This document shows, in pieces, positions 1 to 9,830 of a DNA stretch of 64,000 nucleotides. The DNA lies in NCBI GenBank assembly GCA_023052935.1, contig CM041293.1:177993600-178057599 (forward strand), in the 5' to 3' direction. Every line of letters begins with the position of its first letter. Positions within the stretch are counted from its first letter, which is position 1. This DNA comes from Piezodorus guildinii. Taxonomy: Eukaryota; Arthropoda; Insecta; Hemiptera; Pentatomidae. A model generated the notes under the pieces. It was not told where the DNA came from. It saw only the letters and a program-made list of their open reading frames with translations, and made no database searches. The translations under genes and the position numbers were made by a program.

Positions 1-9
1 ACATATACT

Positions 10-16
<7 letters not shown>

Positions 17-57
<41 letters not shown>
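17..57. repeat. (TA)n microsatellite
   Basis: Uninterrupted TA dinucleotide run with short CA-type flanks. Positions 58-524 after it are AT-rich and hold no gene I can recognise. Confidence 0.95.
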
Positions 58-66
<9 letters not shown>

Positions 67-524
67 ACATACAAATATATTGTTATTAGAAAAAAGTGAT
101 AAAATAATGATTCCTTCAAAGGGAGAATAGGTATATAGCGAGGGTTGAAATGAAATTTCCGAGTTAAGGTCTACAGGTTTGACCTAGTTAAGACCCGACT
201 CTTTTTTTTTTTTACAGCCACCGCAGAATGGGGGCCTTCTACGGTCTGCCTCACCAAAGTCCGCAAGTAAAAGTCTCACTTTGGAAGTGAAAACTTGGTG
301 AGCATTTTAATAAGGTAGGGGAGGAACTTTGAATTTTCAAGCAAAACAATAAAAAATCATTAAAGGTTTATATATTTAATATTTATGGCTGGTAATTCAT
401 AGTTAAACAAAATTAATAATATGCTATAATTGAGTAAGTATTTTTGAAATTCTGAACCAAAATTATATATTGTAAAATGTATATGTTGTATATATTATAT
501 TATATATTATACAACTTTATTCAT

Positions 525-1680
525 TATTTGTAGCCCACTTTTATTTATTTATTTGTTTACCTACTAGATTTCTGTTTTATTTATCATTTCCTTCGACAGC
601 TCCTTATCGTCATTCGTTATTACCTAATCGTCACTAATCATCGTCATTCGTTATTACCTAATATCTTTTAATGTTTACCTCGTCACTATTACTTACATCT
701 TCCCCTTTATAGGCATACTTATATATTTTTCGCTTCCTATTTTTCTCTTTTTTTTTTCACTAATTCTGGATTTTTTAATCTCAGCCCGCTATTTTATATT
801 ATTAATATGTATTAAAAAATCATTAGCTAATACTTTAGTTTTTTCTTCAACAAATAATCGAATCAGTAAATATAACATAGCTTCTTGGAAAAGCTCTAAC
901 GAGCATTCTAGTTCCCATGTTTTCCGTTCCCCGCAATGAGCGTCTTTTAAACAGAAAAACATCACTTCTTTAGACACCGTCAAGTATGTATATTTTTTGT
1001 TATTGATTAGGATCTCTTTTCATCGCCCATTTCTTTCTCCCTCTTTCCATACTTATATCTTTCTCCGTTACATATCCTGACATATAATTGTTAGTTTAAT
1101 ATTACATTATTTTAAAATTTAAAATTATTGTTTTATTCATACTGTTTCTCTTTTTTAATGACTATGTTCATTATATATATTACCTATACTCTTAACTATG
1201 TTTTTAATATATTACCGTCATATATCAATTCAAAATTGTTCATATTTAAAATTTTAATTGTTCACATATTATTCCTTTGTCATTTTTTCATTTGCTTAGT
1301 CTCTCTTTATATATTGTTATTGCAATATTATCATCTCAATTCTGTTTACTTCCATACTGTACAACTATCATCTTATTACTTATTTTTATATCTGTCATCC
1401 ATACTTTATAACTATAATCTTAATTTTGTTTATTTACATACTTTATAACTGTCATTTTATTATCATTTTACAATTAATTTTTTTTATGTTCTTATATTAT
1501 ATTACTATCATATTATTATTATATACCTAACGCATTATTATGTCTATAATTACATTGGTTTTTATCATGTTTCTTTTAGCCCTGATGAAGGCCCACAATG
1601 TAGGCTGAAACGTCGGCACATAATTAAAATAGCACTTGTTTTAAATGTGTGTTTCTATTTTATGACCGCACCCCCAACCA
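525..1680 (+). repeat. Penelope-like element 3' region (pLTR-type), copy 1
   Basis: The first ~240 bases (525-765) match the tract that follows the GIY-YIG coding piece at 3140-3355, including shared blocks CCTTATCGTCATTCG and ATTACTTACATCTT. This ties the segment to the non-coding 3' end of a Penelope-like element. A hammerhead-like core lies near the end (1578-1617), as known for PLE terminal repeats. The sequence after the core (TGTGTGTTTCTATT, then a GACCGCACCC block) resembles the minus-strand copy near 7.7 kb. The AT-rich open frame 1128-1448 inside is low-complexity and not a gene. Confidence 0.5.
1578..1617 (+). ncRNA. hammerhead-ribozyme-like motif in PLE 3' region
   Basis: The sequence shows CTGATGA, a short loop-forming stretch, then GAAACGTC followed by GGC. 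These are the two conserved hammerhead cores (CUGAUGA and GAAA), a GUC cleavage triplet, and a possible short stem I (GCC before the first core with GGC after the triplet). Stem II pairs weakly. Stem III is minimal, and ACGT is self-complementary, so it could form only in dimers. PLEs and retrozymes are known to carry such minimal hammerheads. Self-cleavage is inference. Confidence 0.4.
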
Positions 1681-1974
1681 TCTTTCTCATCTAATTTCTC
1701 AACGGTCAACAAAAACTCCATCATGATAATAGATTAACATTTCGATCAATGGGTGAGTATATTTTTATTAATATACCTTTAAACGTTTAAAGTTCTTTAT
1801 TTATTGCCAGCTATATTTTATTGTGGTATTGAATATGTAGACAAAAACAAAAAACATTATTTTTATAAAATTTAGTATCAAGCTCCATTAATTGTTTGAT
1901 ATGTTGACATATCGAAGTTCAGAAAAGAATATATTAAACAAATAATATTTATTATATTTTATTTTTGTATAGCA

Positions 1975-2736
1975 TCCAGGACTGCTGTAAAAACTTCCAT
2001 CCCAGACATAAAAATTTCTCTCCTTCATACTTCCTTATCATCCAGTCCTACCTCTCTGATAGATCCTTAAAAATCATCCACAATCGTGCCTATTAATCCA
2101 TTGTTACTCAGTCTATTGGTGTTCCTCAAGGCAGCATCCTAGGACCCATTCTTTACACAGTATATACAACTGATATCCCAACCCATCCAAACACAGTCCT
2201 TTCTACCTATGCTGATGACATAGGCGCTATCAGTTCATAAAGATTCTAGTATTGCCTCTCAAACTCTTTAATGCCACATCAGAGACCTTGAGGTATGGAG
2301 TCAAATTTGGAAAATTAAAATCAATTTTAATAAATCCCATCAAATTACCTTTGTCCTTCGTCGTAAACCTATGACATCCTGCCCTACAGTGTCCTTTAAT
2401 GATATTCCACTTGTTCTGGTTGAAAAAATCCGTTATTTAGGCCTCCTGCTTGACAAACCTCTTACATGGAATTCGCATACAAGTCTGAAAAGACAAGAAA
2501 CTGCTCGCCGATTTCGGTTACTTCAACATTTAGTTGACAGACGCTCTAACCTTTCACTTAACTACAAAAGACTCATTTGCATGGCAATTATAAGGCCTAT
2601 CTGGACGCACGGAGTTGAGCTTTGGGACTCTACTAAACCATCAAACTCGTGTCCAATCCTTACTATCCAAAGTCCTTGCCAAAATTTTTAACGCTCCTCA
2701 CTTTGTCACGAATAAAATCATCTATAAAGACCTTAA
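1975..2736 (+). pseudogene. truncated Jockey-clade LINE reverse transcriptase
   Basis: Decayed reverse-transcriptase coding sequence with several stops and frameshifts. Recognisable parts in order are GVPQGSILGPILYTVYT, a YADD catalytic box near 2210, the FVLRRKPMTSCPTVSFND stretch, and an open 106-residue stretch (2371-2691) with RYLGLLLDKPLTWN and IRPIWTHGVELW. It stops abruptly after the KDLN motif, where a Penelope-like coding piece begins. The endonuclease part and the 3' UTR are both absent. Confidence 0.8.
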
Positions 2737-3063
2737 TTAATCCCATGCGGAACTCCTAATTGCAACTCTGCCTACATTGGTGAAACCAAAAACCTTCTCA
2801 AAGATTGCATCAGCCGACACAAATATACAATTTCCTCAAAAAATTCTACCACTTCAAAACTTTCAGAACATTTCTTAACCCTCAACCATTCCTTTGATTT
2901 TGATAAAACATCCATTCTTGCCACTGTTCCCAACCATGACAAGCGACTCATTACAGAATACATTTACATACAACTAGAACCCCTTCCTCTTAATCAAAAG
3001 ACTGACAAACATTACTTATCACCAGGTTATTCCCAAATATTAACTTTAATAAAGCATCCCTAG
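2737..3063 (+). pseudogene. Penelope-like GIY-YIG endonuclease C-terminal fragment
   Basis: An open frame of about 108 codons with no start codon, ending in TAG at 3061-3063. It carries a Cys pair (CGTPNC), then AYIGETKNLL as the GIY-YIG core, a following R-H (ISRHKY), LSEH and NHSFDFDKTSIL, and an acidic RLITEYIYI helix. This order is characteristic of the GIY-YIG domain at the C-terminus of Penelope-like retroelements, which nicks target DNA. The reverse-transcriptase half is missing and Jockey sequence abuts the 5' side. The downstream 300 bases match the PLE 3' region at 525-765. Confidence 0.75.
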
Positions 3064-3360
3064 CTCATTTTGTTAAACAACCATATGATCATCTCTTATT
3101 AATTTTATTTATTTATTATCAATATTTTATTTATATATTCATTTATTTTTGTACCCCACTTTCATTTATTTTTTTGTGTACCCCACTTTTATTTATTTAT
3201 TTGTTTACCTACTAGATTACAGTTTTTTCATAATTTCCTTCGTCAGCTCCTTATCGTCATTCGTTATTACCTAATATCTTATAATATGTATCTCGTCACT
3301 ATTACTTACATCTTTTCCTTTCTAGTCATATTTATATATTTTTTCGCTTCCGGTCAGCAA
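3064..3360 (+). repeat. Penelope-like 3' untranslated region, copy 2
   Basis: AT-rich tract directly after the GIY-YIG frame, with two internal copies of a TACCCCACTTT-ATTTATTT unit. It continues with the block shared with 525-765. Confidence 0.6.
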
Positions 3361-3373
3361 TACTTTTTTTAGA

Positions 3374-3525
3374 GCCACAAAGCTCAACTCCGTAAGTCGA
3401 GATAGGCCTTAATGATTGTCATGTAAATGAGCCTTTTGTGATCAATTGGAAGGTTAGATCGGCTGTCCGGTATGTATTAAAGTAACCGAAATCGGCGAGC
3501 AGTTTCTTGTCTGTTTACTCTTGCA
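3374..3525 (-). pseudogene. Jockey reverse-transcriptase scrap
   Basis: Read on the minus strand this gives RQETARRFRLL, then KRLIYMTIIKAYL and a frameshifted ELW-like end. These match the thumb region of the other Jockey copies in the window. It is heavily decayed and truncated at both ends. Confidence 0.65.
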
Positions 3526-4141
3526 AATTAAAAGACAATAATTGTTATTAATAAATATTGCTCGTTTCTGTTTAGATATAACTAATTGAAGTAACTTTCT
3601 TTTTTGGCCTTTACCACGCTTTCGAATTTATTGTCCTCTGAAACTTTAAAAGGCTCAGATGCCCCTTTCCGTCATAAATGTCTCTTATGCTCATAAAAGT
3701 GTAAGGACATTGTCACTTTTCGCCGTGTAAGAAACAATTGTTACGTTCATGTTAACACCCCCATAATTTCAACCCATGTCACAGAACCCTTCTTCAAAGA
3801 ACCATACAGCGGAACCGGAATGGAATCTCCTTCTTAAACCTACCTATCCATTCTCATTCAATCATTCTCTCTTGGTGAGTCTCAAAGTAGACTTCACACA
3901 TGTAACATTTGAAGAAAAAAGACTATTTTTAACCATCTACTGTTGTGTGTTCGTTAATTTGCATGCGGATTCCAAGTTAGACGTTTGTCAAGGTGCAGTC
4001 CTAGATATGGGATCTGTTTAACCGGAACATGAGTAGTGTTATTGAAGAAACAGTAGGGCACGACACACGGCATAGGTTTACGACGAAGGGTAAAGGTAAT
4101 TCGATGGGATTTGTTGGCATTTATTTAAATTTTCCAATTCT
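3526..4141. other. gene-poor stretch, no recognised feature
   Basis: Mostly unique-looking sequence. An open frame at 3776-4021 (plus) has no recognisable domain. It contains a good splice-donor consensus (GGTGAGT near 3874), so part could be an exon, but nothing supports a function. Confidence 0.3.
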
Positions 4142-4155
4142 GAGACATGGGAGAA
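4142..4155. repeat. 14-bp target-site duplication, left copy (RTE-like LINE)
   Basis: GAGACATGGGAGAA here is repeated exactly at 5117-5130 and brackets the LINE at 4156-5116. Confidence 0.9.
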
Positions 4156-5116
4156 TAATAATAGGCTTACCGAACCCGAAGGTTCGATGCCGATACCACC
4201 AAACTTCGCCTGCACAGACTCGTCCAATGTTCACCGGTCAAGCCCAAGCCCCCGAGATCAGCCTTAATGCAATCCTCCCATAGACGCTTCGGCCTACTTT
4301 TCGGACGCCTACCAGTCGGTTCAGCGAATACCAACTTTCTCGGAATCTGTTCCTCACTAAGCCCAACAACTTTACGCGCCCATTTGAGTATCCGCGATGC
4401 TATCAACTCAATTATATTCACAGGGTACAAAACCCGCAATTCCGCGTTGTGCAACCTTCTAAACTCCCCAGTGGCCTCATCTCTCTTCGGACCAAATATT
4501 TTACGCAGTACCTTATTCTCGAAAACCTTAAGCCGTTGTTCATCCCTCAAAGTAAGCGGCCACGTTTCGCATCCGTAAAGAACCGTTGGAAGAATAATAG
4601 TTTTATAAATTCTAACCTTTAAGTTTTTAGGCAGAAGCCGCGAGCTAAGTAATTTAGCAACTGAATAATAACACGCATTTCCCACCTTTAACCGGGGCTT
4701 TATTTCTTCTTGGATGTCATTTTTTCTTGTTATCATTGAACCTAAATACTTGAATTTCTCTACGTGTTCAAAAGTATGACCTGAAATATTAATATCATCA
4801 ATATCGCCACCATTTCTGCAACTAATCATATATTTCGTCTTATCGGTATTTAATTCAAGATCTATTTGCTTACAGGTTTTTATTAACACACTTGTATTTA
4901 GTTGTATGGTTTCCGTGTCTTCACCTAGTAGTACCAAATCATCGGCATACCCCAAAATCGGAATCTTGTCACCCATATTTAAGCCTTTCTCGGTACACTT
5001 CATCTTTACTATGACATGTTCTAAGGCTATTTTAAACAAAACAGGTGAAAGGGAGTCACCCTGTTTCAAACCCGATCGCACCTCAAATCTCTCGGAGTAA
5101 TTATGACCGATTTTAA
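4156..5116 (-). mobile_element. 5'-truncated RTE-like LINE, copy 1
   Basis: The minus strand encodes a long uninterrupted stretch (coding to about 4167) of the C-terminal half of a LINE reverse transcriptase. Visible motifs are SGLKQGDSLSPVLF, the catalytic GYADDLVLLGE, a KTKYM block, FKYLGSMI, LLSSRLL, LYGCETWPL and VLRKIFGPKRDE. The first residues of the apparent frame lie in the TSD, so its ATG is not the element's start. The 3' end carries a short ATT repeat tail, as in RTE elements. Exact 14-bp TSDs and an almost unbroken frame suggest a fairly young insertion. The clade name is inferred from motifs and tail. Confidence 0.85.
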
Positions 5117-5130
5117 GAGACATGGGAGAA
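5117..5130. repeat. 14-bp target-site duplication, right copy (RTE-like LINE)
   Basis: Exact copy of 4142-4155. Removing the element restores a single copy of the site. Confidence 0.9.
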
Positions 5131-5246
5131 AGTATCTTTTAATTAAATTCTATCATTTTTCTTCATTCATCTTTAGTTTATATAAATATAAATAAAGTAT
5201 AATAATGGACTTATATGATTCTGGAAATGGAATATAGAGTACTGAC

Positions 5247-5423
5247 CCTTGGCCTGGGGCGAGATGAGGAGGAGGTTGGCGAGGGCGGCCCCCGTGTCGT
5301 GGCCGACGATGGAGATCCTCCTGGGGTCGCCGCCGAAGGAGCCGATGTTCTCCTTGATCCAAGTCAGGGCCAGCGCGATGTCTCCTGCTGCGGGCGGCCA
5401 ATCCGAGCCTGTCTTCAGGAAAC
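5247..5423 (-). CDS. neuroligin-like internal exon (cholinesterase-like adhesion molecule)
   Basis: This 177-bp exon is far richer in G+C than its surroundings. It has an AG acceptor (CTCCAG, 5424-5429) and a GT donor (GTCAGT, 5241-5246), and both boundaries split a codon after its first base. The product begins GFLKTGSDWPP and continues IKENIGSFGGDP, ISIVGHDTGAALANLLLIS, then PQAKG. This is the alpha/beta-hydrolase core around the nucleophile elbow. The esterase G-x-S-x-G is replaced by G-H-D-T-G, so the nucleophilic serine is missing. That is typical of non-catalytic adhesion relatives (neuroligin, gliotactin, glutactin), which sit at the plasma membrane and bind partners on neighbouring cells. 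The GHDTGAA form fits neuroligins best. Flanking exons were not found in the window, so its introns must be long. Confidence 0.75.
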
Positions 5424-5525
5424 CTGGAGCAACACAAAATATTAAACTTTATTTCAAAAATATACATATACAGGCAAAAATGGGATCCCATCTGGCAAGT
5501 TAGTAAATAAATTCTACAGATTATC

Positions 5526-6313
5526 ATCTGTGAGTCTGTGTGTGTGCGTAGGTGTGTGTGGTAAGTCTAGAACGAAAACGAAAAGTCGCACAATACTGAA
5601 ATTTCATAGTAAAGACAGTTAGATAGTTATGACAGCTCGAGATGTTACAGCAACGTTTTAATCAAAATCGGCTAATCAGAAGAGCCCCTGTATACCATGC
5701 ATTTTGAACTTGTTTACGATTTTATCAAAAACGGCTCTAACGATATTGATTAAACTCACTATATCGATGTAAAATTTAATAGGCTTTAATATAATGTGGG
5801 TTTTATTGTGATTGGAAATAGCCTGACAGGGCTTCAATGCCAATATTAATTTTAATTTTTAATTTTAAAAAGTACGTTCAATTTTGTAGATTCTATAAAA
5901 ATAACCAAGTATTTTGTAACCACTGATAAAAACAGGTAAATATATATGAATGAACGAATTAGGTACCAACTAAAAGAGAAAACTATAAAAATATTTTTTA
6001 ATGCATTTTTTTTGTTTTTGAAAATAAAAACAGTAATATACATGTATGATAAACCGTTGGAAAGCTAATGTTTTTAGAAAAAATATTATCTTTACAAGCT
6101 TGAAAAAGTTGATAAAGAGTGATGAAAACAGATATAACTAACTGATTGTTTTAGATAATAATATAATAGATTTTTTAATAAAACACATGTTTCTATAGAA
6201 ATTCAATTTTATTATTTTTAATAGTTTAACTCATCTCTAACTCTATTTGAAAATTCTTAAATTGTAAAAAAATAGAGATATGTGAAAGTCGTGTGTTGTG
6301 CGCACGATTTTTT
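5526..6313 (+). repeat. family A dispersed repeat, copy A1
   Basis: Starts at the GT-rich internal tract of the family and runs through conserved blocks (AGAAGAGCC, ACTCACTATATCGATGTAAA, ATAGCCTGACAGGGCTT, ATACATGTATGATA, AAAACACATGTTTCTAT) to the GTCGTGTGTTG end. The 5' terminal block is missing. The open frame 5852-6043 (minus) inside is incidental. Confidence 0.8.
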
Positions 6314-7170
6314 TTTAATTCAGGAGATAGATGCAATATATACAGGTAATAATGAACTCGATTACAAAAGCCTTTTGTCGGGAAAACAACTAAAATAATT
6401 ATTGATATAAATAAATAAAATGTAACATTATAATGGCTCTGTTTTTATTATTATATACAATACTAAAACCATTATGAGGTAATATAAAAATGCATTAAAA
6501 ATTTGTTGATGGCATTAAATCGTTATGGACAAGCTAGATAAAAAAAAAATAAAAAGGTAAAAGAAGTCTATTTCAAGATAAAGAAAAAAAGGATAATATT
6601 TTTAAATTTTACTGAAAATTATCCTTTAGCCTCATTTAGGGATGTTTATAGAGCCATTACCGGTAGTAACCTTAGAAGGAGGCCCATTAAAATTTTACTT
6701 CAGAGTCGAGAATTATCGCGAGGAAGTGAGTAATATTTCGGAGGAGAACTAGGCACTTATTGCCCTATTGCTCTCAGAGATAAAATTCTATTATGGGGGG
6801 GGGGTTCTGGAAGAGGATGGCCCCCTGACCATTCTTAGGCTCTTCCATAACCTTCCTTCCACCCGTTTGTGGGTCGTCTTTGAGGTAAAAAGGACTTCCG
6901 GAGGGCAATATGAAATAAATTCTGCCCCGAAACATCTAAGAGATATCCTTTCTTTGAAAATTGCTTTAGGATTGTTAGGCATATCATATTAAGGGTGCAT
7001 ATTCAGGATTTTGTTAAGAAATATGGGCAATATGATGAAAATATCTAAATAAGCGTATTTTTTCCTTTAATTTATTTATTCTTTCTGTTATTTGAATGGT
7101 GATATGTCCTATTTACTTCTCTATCATAAAATACTACATTCTATAGGTGTCGGATTTAAACCTCCACCGG
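6314..7170. other. gene-poor stretch with one unrecognised open frame
   Basis: AT-rich. Between 6640 and 7000 base composition is more balanced and a 74-codon plus-strand frame (6768-6992) is open, but its product shows no known domain. A poly-G run (6797-6805) lies inside it. I would not call it a gene. Confidence 0.3.
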
Positions 7171-7263
7171 GATTATTATATGTATCTATTGTGCACATAA
7201 TATTTTGCAACTAATGCTGCCCGGGTCAGAGAAAAACCTATGTTTGTCTCTGTTTCCATACAG

Positions 7264-7478
7264 GAAAGGCGGGAATGCTCGCTCCAGACGGAATTAGCCC
7301 CACCATTTACAGAATCTACTTCTGTGGGACTCCCTCGGAGTTTCATTCTTCCTCGTCTAACAGCCGCCCTGAACGGATCTTCATCCGAGCCAGAAACAGC
7401 CGCCGCTGTATCCAGAACAGGAAGAAGACCGAAGCCTTCCGGGAGGACGAGGATGAGCACGCCGCTCGCACCTCGTAA
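7264..7478 (+). CDS. possible 3'-terminal exon, gene not recognised
   Basis: A pyrimidine-rich tract ends in CATACAG at 7257-7263, giving a strong splice acceptor. The following GC-richer frame (first codon completed by one base of the previous exon) reads KAGMLAPDGISPT..., then an Arg-rich part (SRPERIFIRARNSRR, IQNRKKTEAF) and an acidic tail EDEDEHAARTS before TAA (7476-7478). An AATAAA lies 42 bases after the stop. The layout is that of a last coding exon with a basic/acidic tail. No family is recognised. A minus-strand frame (7176-7460) overlaps but lacks such signals. Confidence 0.4.
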
Positions 7479-7520
7479 ATATTAACAGAGACCTCAGCCA
7501 TTATTTATATTTTGTTAATT

Positions 7521-7526
7521 AATAAA
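7521..7526 (+). promoter_or_regulatory. poly(A) signal AATAAA after candidate terminal exon
   Basis: Canonical hexamer 43 bases beyond the stop of the exon candidate. Chance occurrence is quite possible in AT-rich DNA. Confidence 0.35.
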
Positions 7527-7694
7527 TAGCTTTAAAACAAACTCAAGTATTTTTTTCATTTAAGGCACAATAAAGGGCTCCCGGTGGCAAAACACTAACC
7601 GGGCCCCCAAATTGTACAATAGATAAACAATATTTCAGAAATTCCATTCCCGACAATATTTGTATGAAGTGAGAATGGTTGACTGTGTGTATTT

Positions 7695-7810
7695 ATGGGA
7701 GAAGTTAGTTCAGGGTGCAGTCAATAGAACACACAATTAAGTATAAACGTAATTTACTGGTGCCGACGTTTCGGCATAAATTATAGCACTTCTTCTAGGC
7801 TATAAAAAAA
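7695..7810 (-). repeat. Penelope-like 3' terminal repeat with hammerhead-like core
   Basis: On the minus strand GAAGAAGTGC...GCCGAAACGTCGGCACC is followed by ATTGTGTGTTCTATTGACT and a CTGCACCC block. It resembles the region after 1578 in order and spacing. The first hammerhead core is mutated (TAGAAGA for TGATGAA), so this copy is probably dead. Confidence 0.5.
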
Positions 7811-8216
7811 CTAACAAAACAAAGATAACAACAGATAATCTTATCTTATAAATATAAAGATAAGAAAAATAAATTATACTGATTATTACAAACAAAGTGA
7901 AATATTAGTTATGACAATTGATAAATATAATAATAATTAAAAACAAAAGGTAAGATATTTTAATAAAAGGTGAATAATTAGATAATATAAAATTTTAATT
8001 TAAAATAACCAATTTTTACAATATTAAAAATGTCAAACATTATAAAGTTAAAAAATAATTTAACAGTAAGAGAAATAGAGTTACAAATCTATGACGTAAA
8101 AAATGTTCATACTTTCACAAAATGTGAAACATTGTAATATAAAATATAGTGATATTACGTATATATACATATCTCTCTGTATATCGACAATATTTGTATA
8201 CATAGAAGTATATGAA

Positions 8217-8345
8217 ATCAGTTATCCGCCCGTTAATCACATACTGCCTCGCCAGTCTTGAGCTCAACCTGCTTGACTAATTATCAAAAACTTGAAAGAA
8301 TTCAAATCTATCAATGCGGATTATTAACAACTACTCCGCTACACA
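8217..8345 (+). pseudogene. LINE reverse-transcriptase C-terminal scrap
   Basis: Translates to MKSVIRPLITYCLASLELN, a stop, then a frame resembling LERIQN.ALR..TGALKTTPL. This is the thumb/connection region of several LINE families. Short and broken. Confidence 0.4.
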
Positions 8346-8490
8346 AAATTACATCCTATGCACCAGGATTTGCAGCTTCCAACAGCCAAACAATTTGTCC
8401 ACACTCAAACAGCTTCATACTCGGCATTTATAATAAAACTTCACTGAAACGCTATATCATAAAAGAACTAAACATGTGTTGCTAACATAA

Positions 8491-8502
8491 GCTAGTATAT
8501 TT
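8491..8502. repeat. 12-bp target-site duplication, left copy (tRNA-Asp SINE)
   Basis: GCTAGTATATTT is repeated exactly at 8620-8631. Confidence 0.85.
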
Positions 8503-8619
8503 CTTCTTCATTTTCCCTCTACAGCACAGCAGTGTGTGGGAAAATTTCCTCCCCGGCGGGAATCGAACCCCGGTCTCCCGCGTGACAGGCCGGGATACGT
8601 ACCACTATACTACCGAGGA
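8503..8619 (-). mobile_element. short tRNA-Asp-headed SINE
   Basis: 117-bp unit on the minus strand: a 71-base tRNA-Asp-like head, a ~46-base body, and a (GAA)n-type tail at 8503-8508, bracketed by 12-bp TSDs. The TSDs and tail show it was retrotransposed, so it is a SINE or retroposed tRNA transcript and not a native tRNA locus. Confidence 0.8.
8549..8619 (-). tRNA. tRNA-Asp(GUC)-like pseudogene / SINE head
   Basis: Begins TCCTCGGTAGTATAGTGG (acceptor, D arm, A box), has the anticodon loop CTGTCAC with anticodon GTC, and the B box GGGTTCGATTCCC. The anticodon stem has a G-G mismatch and the T stem has lost one base (CCCG for CCCCG), while the acceptor pairs fully. These defects and the SINE context argue against a working tRNA. 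Confidence 0.75.
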
Positions 8620-8631
8620 GCTAGTATATTT
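8620..8631. repeat. 12-bp target-site duplication, right copy (tRNA-Asp SINE)
   Basis: Exact copy of 8491-8502. Confidence 0.85.
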
Positions 8632-9164
8632 TAAATTCTAAATTTTATATTTTCAATAATTATTATATTTATTATTTTGTTTTTATTATTATTATTTTTT
8701 TTTATAAGTAGGTTTTTTGTATAATTTTTCCTACATACCTTACGGTTTTCCTCATTACAGTAACCCTGAATGGGTGCATTTATTTCTACCGTACCATCTT
8801 GCGATACAACGGTATTTTTAGTTACATAATATAAATTAAGTTACAGAACATATTTCATAAAAAATTGTATAATAATAACTGGTAAATAAAACTAATAAAT
8901 ATAAACTGATAAATTAATCATTTGTTATAACGAATTAACAAAATAATACTAACTAATTAACTAAACAAAGAACCAGCAACAAATAATAAATAATTCATTT
9001 GTTATAACTAATTAACGAAATAATACAAATTAACTAACTAATTGACTAAACTAAGAAACCAGCTACTAACTAATTAATTACTTTATCATAAGTATTAGAA
9101 ACAGTGAAAATAAATAAAATAAAAATTAATAACGAGTTATTGCCTGTTGCTATTTCTCTAATTC

Positions 9165-9425
9165 TGCATAGTCAACCCGGTCCACAAATTCATCATATTT
9201 TGAAAAATATTTTGTAAGGTCACACTTCGAAGGCGGCCATTGGTCTCCGTTAAGTAGAACTGTTGAGATCAGTTTGTGTCAATGTTTGTCCAGTTTACTG
9301 CAATCGAATAAAAGATGGTCGTATGTCTGTTCGCTTTTACCGTCACACTTACAGATTTTGTCGTCTGTTAGTTTGAATCGAAATAAATAACGTTTGGCTC
9401 CTCCATGTCCTAGTACCTTAGATAA
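9165..9425 (-). pseudogene. LINE C-terminal zinc-motif fragment
   Basis: Minus strand reads LGHGGAKRYLFRFKL, then CKCDGKSEQTYDHLLFDCSKL, a Cys/His cluster like that after the reverse transcriptase of R1/I-type LINEs. One stop follows before more coding-like sequence (GDQWPPSKCDLTKYF). Truncated on both sides. Confidence 0.6.
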
Positions 9426-9830
9426 TATCAATTTTACCATATAGTTAGTCATATTCTAATAGATTAGAATTACCAAACAAACAAAACATTTTGTTGATTG
9501 TAAGGATGTCTCATCCGAAATAATTTTTTAATATTTTGTCAATTTGTAAATATGTAAATAAAGTTTATTTTCTTTCTCTCTTCTGTAATAGAAGACCGTA
9601 CAAAATCAAATCAAATATATTATGATATAATTAGCTGCCTAACATTGAGATCGTTCATTATCAACAAATAAAAATAATAACCATCTATTATTATTAATAA
9701 TGATGAGCAGGTAATAAGTTGTTAGTCAATGTGCTTACATACGAAACCTATATAAGATAGAAAACATAAACAATAATATAAAAAGATATTATATCTCGAA
9801 TTTTAATTAATAAATTAAATGAATCTATTG

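Noticed and set aside
1128..1448. 106-codon hydrophobic open frame
   Set aside because: AT-rich low-complexity sequence inside a PLE 3' region with no domain.
3776..4283. Two adjacent plus-strand frames upstream of the RTE-like LINE
   Set aside because: The second runs through the LINE's TSD and antisense LINE sequence; the first has only a donor-like word in support.
5153..5527. Minus-strand 124-codon frame across the neuroligin exon
   Set aside because: It is in a different frame from the conserved product and runs through both splice sites into intron.
6768..6992. 74-codon open frame starting in a balanced-composition patch
   Set aside because: Product has no known domain and spans a poly-G run; evidence too weak for a gene call.
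8549..8619. Functional tRNA-Asp gene
   Set aside because: Mismatch in the anticodon stem, lost base in the T stem, and SINE-type TSDs and tail.
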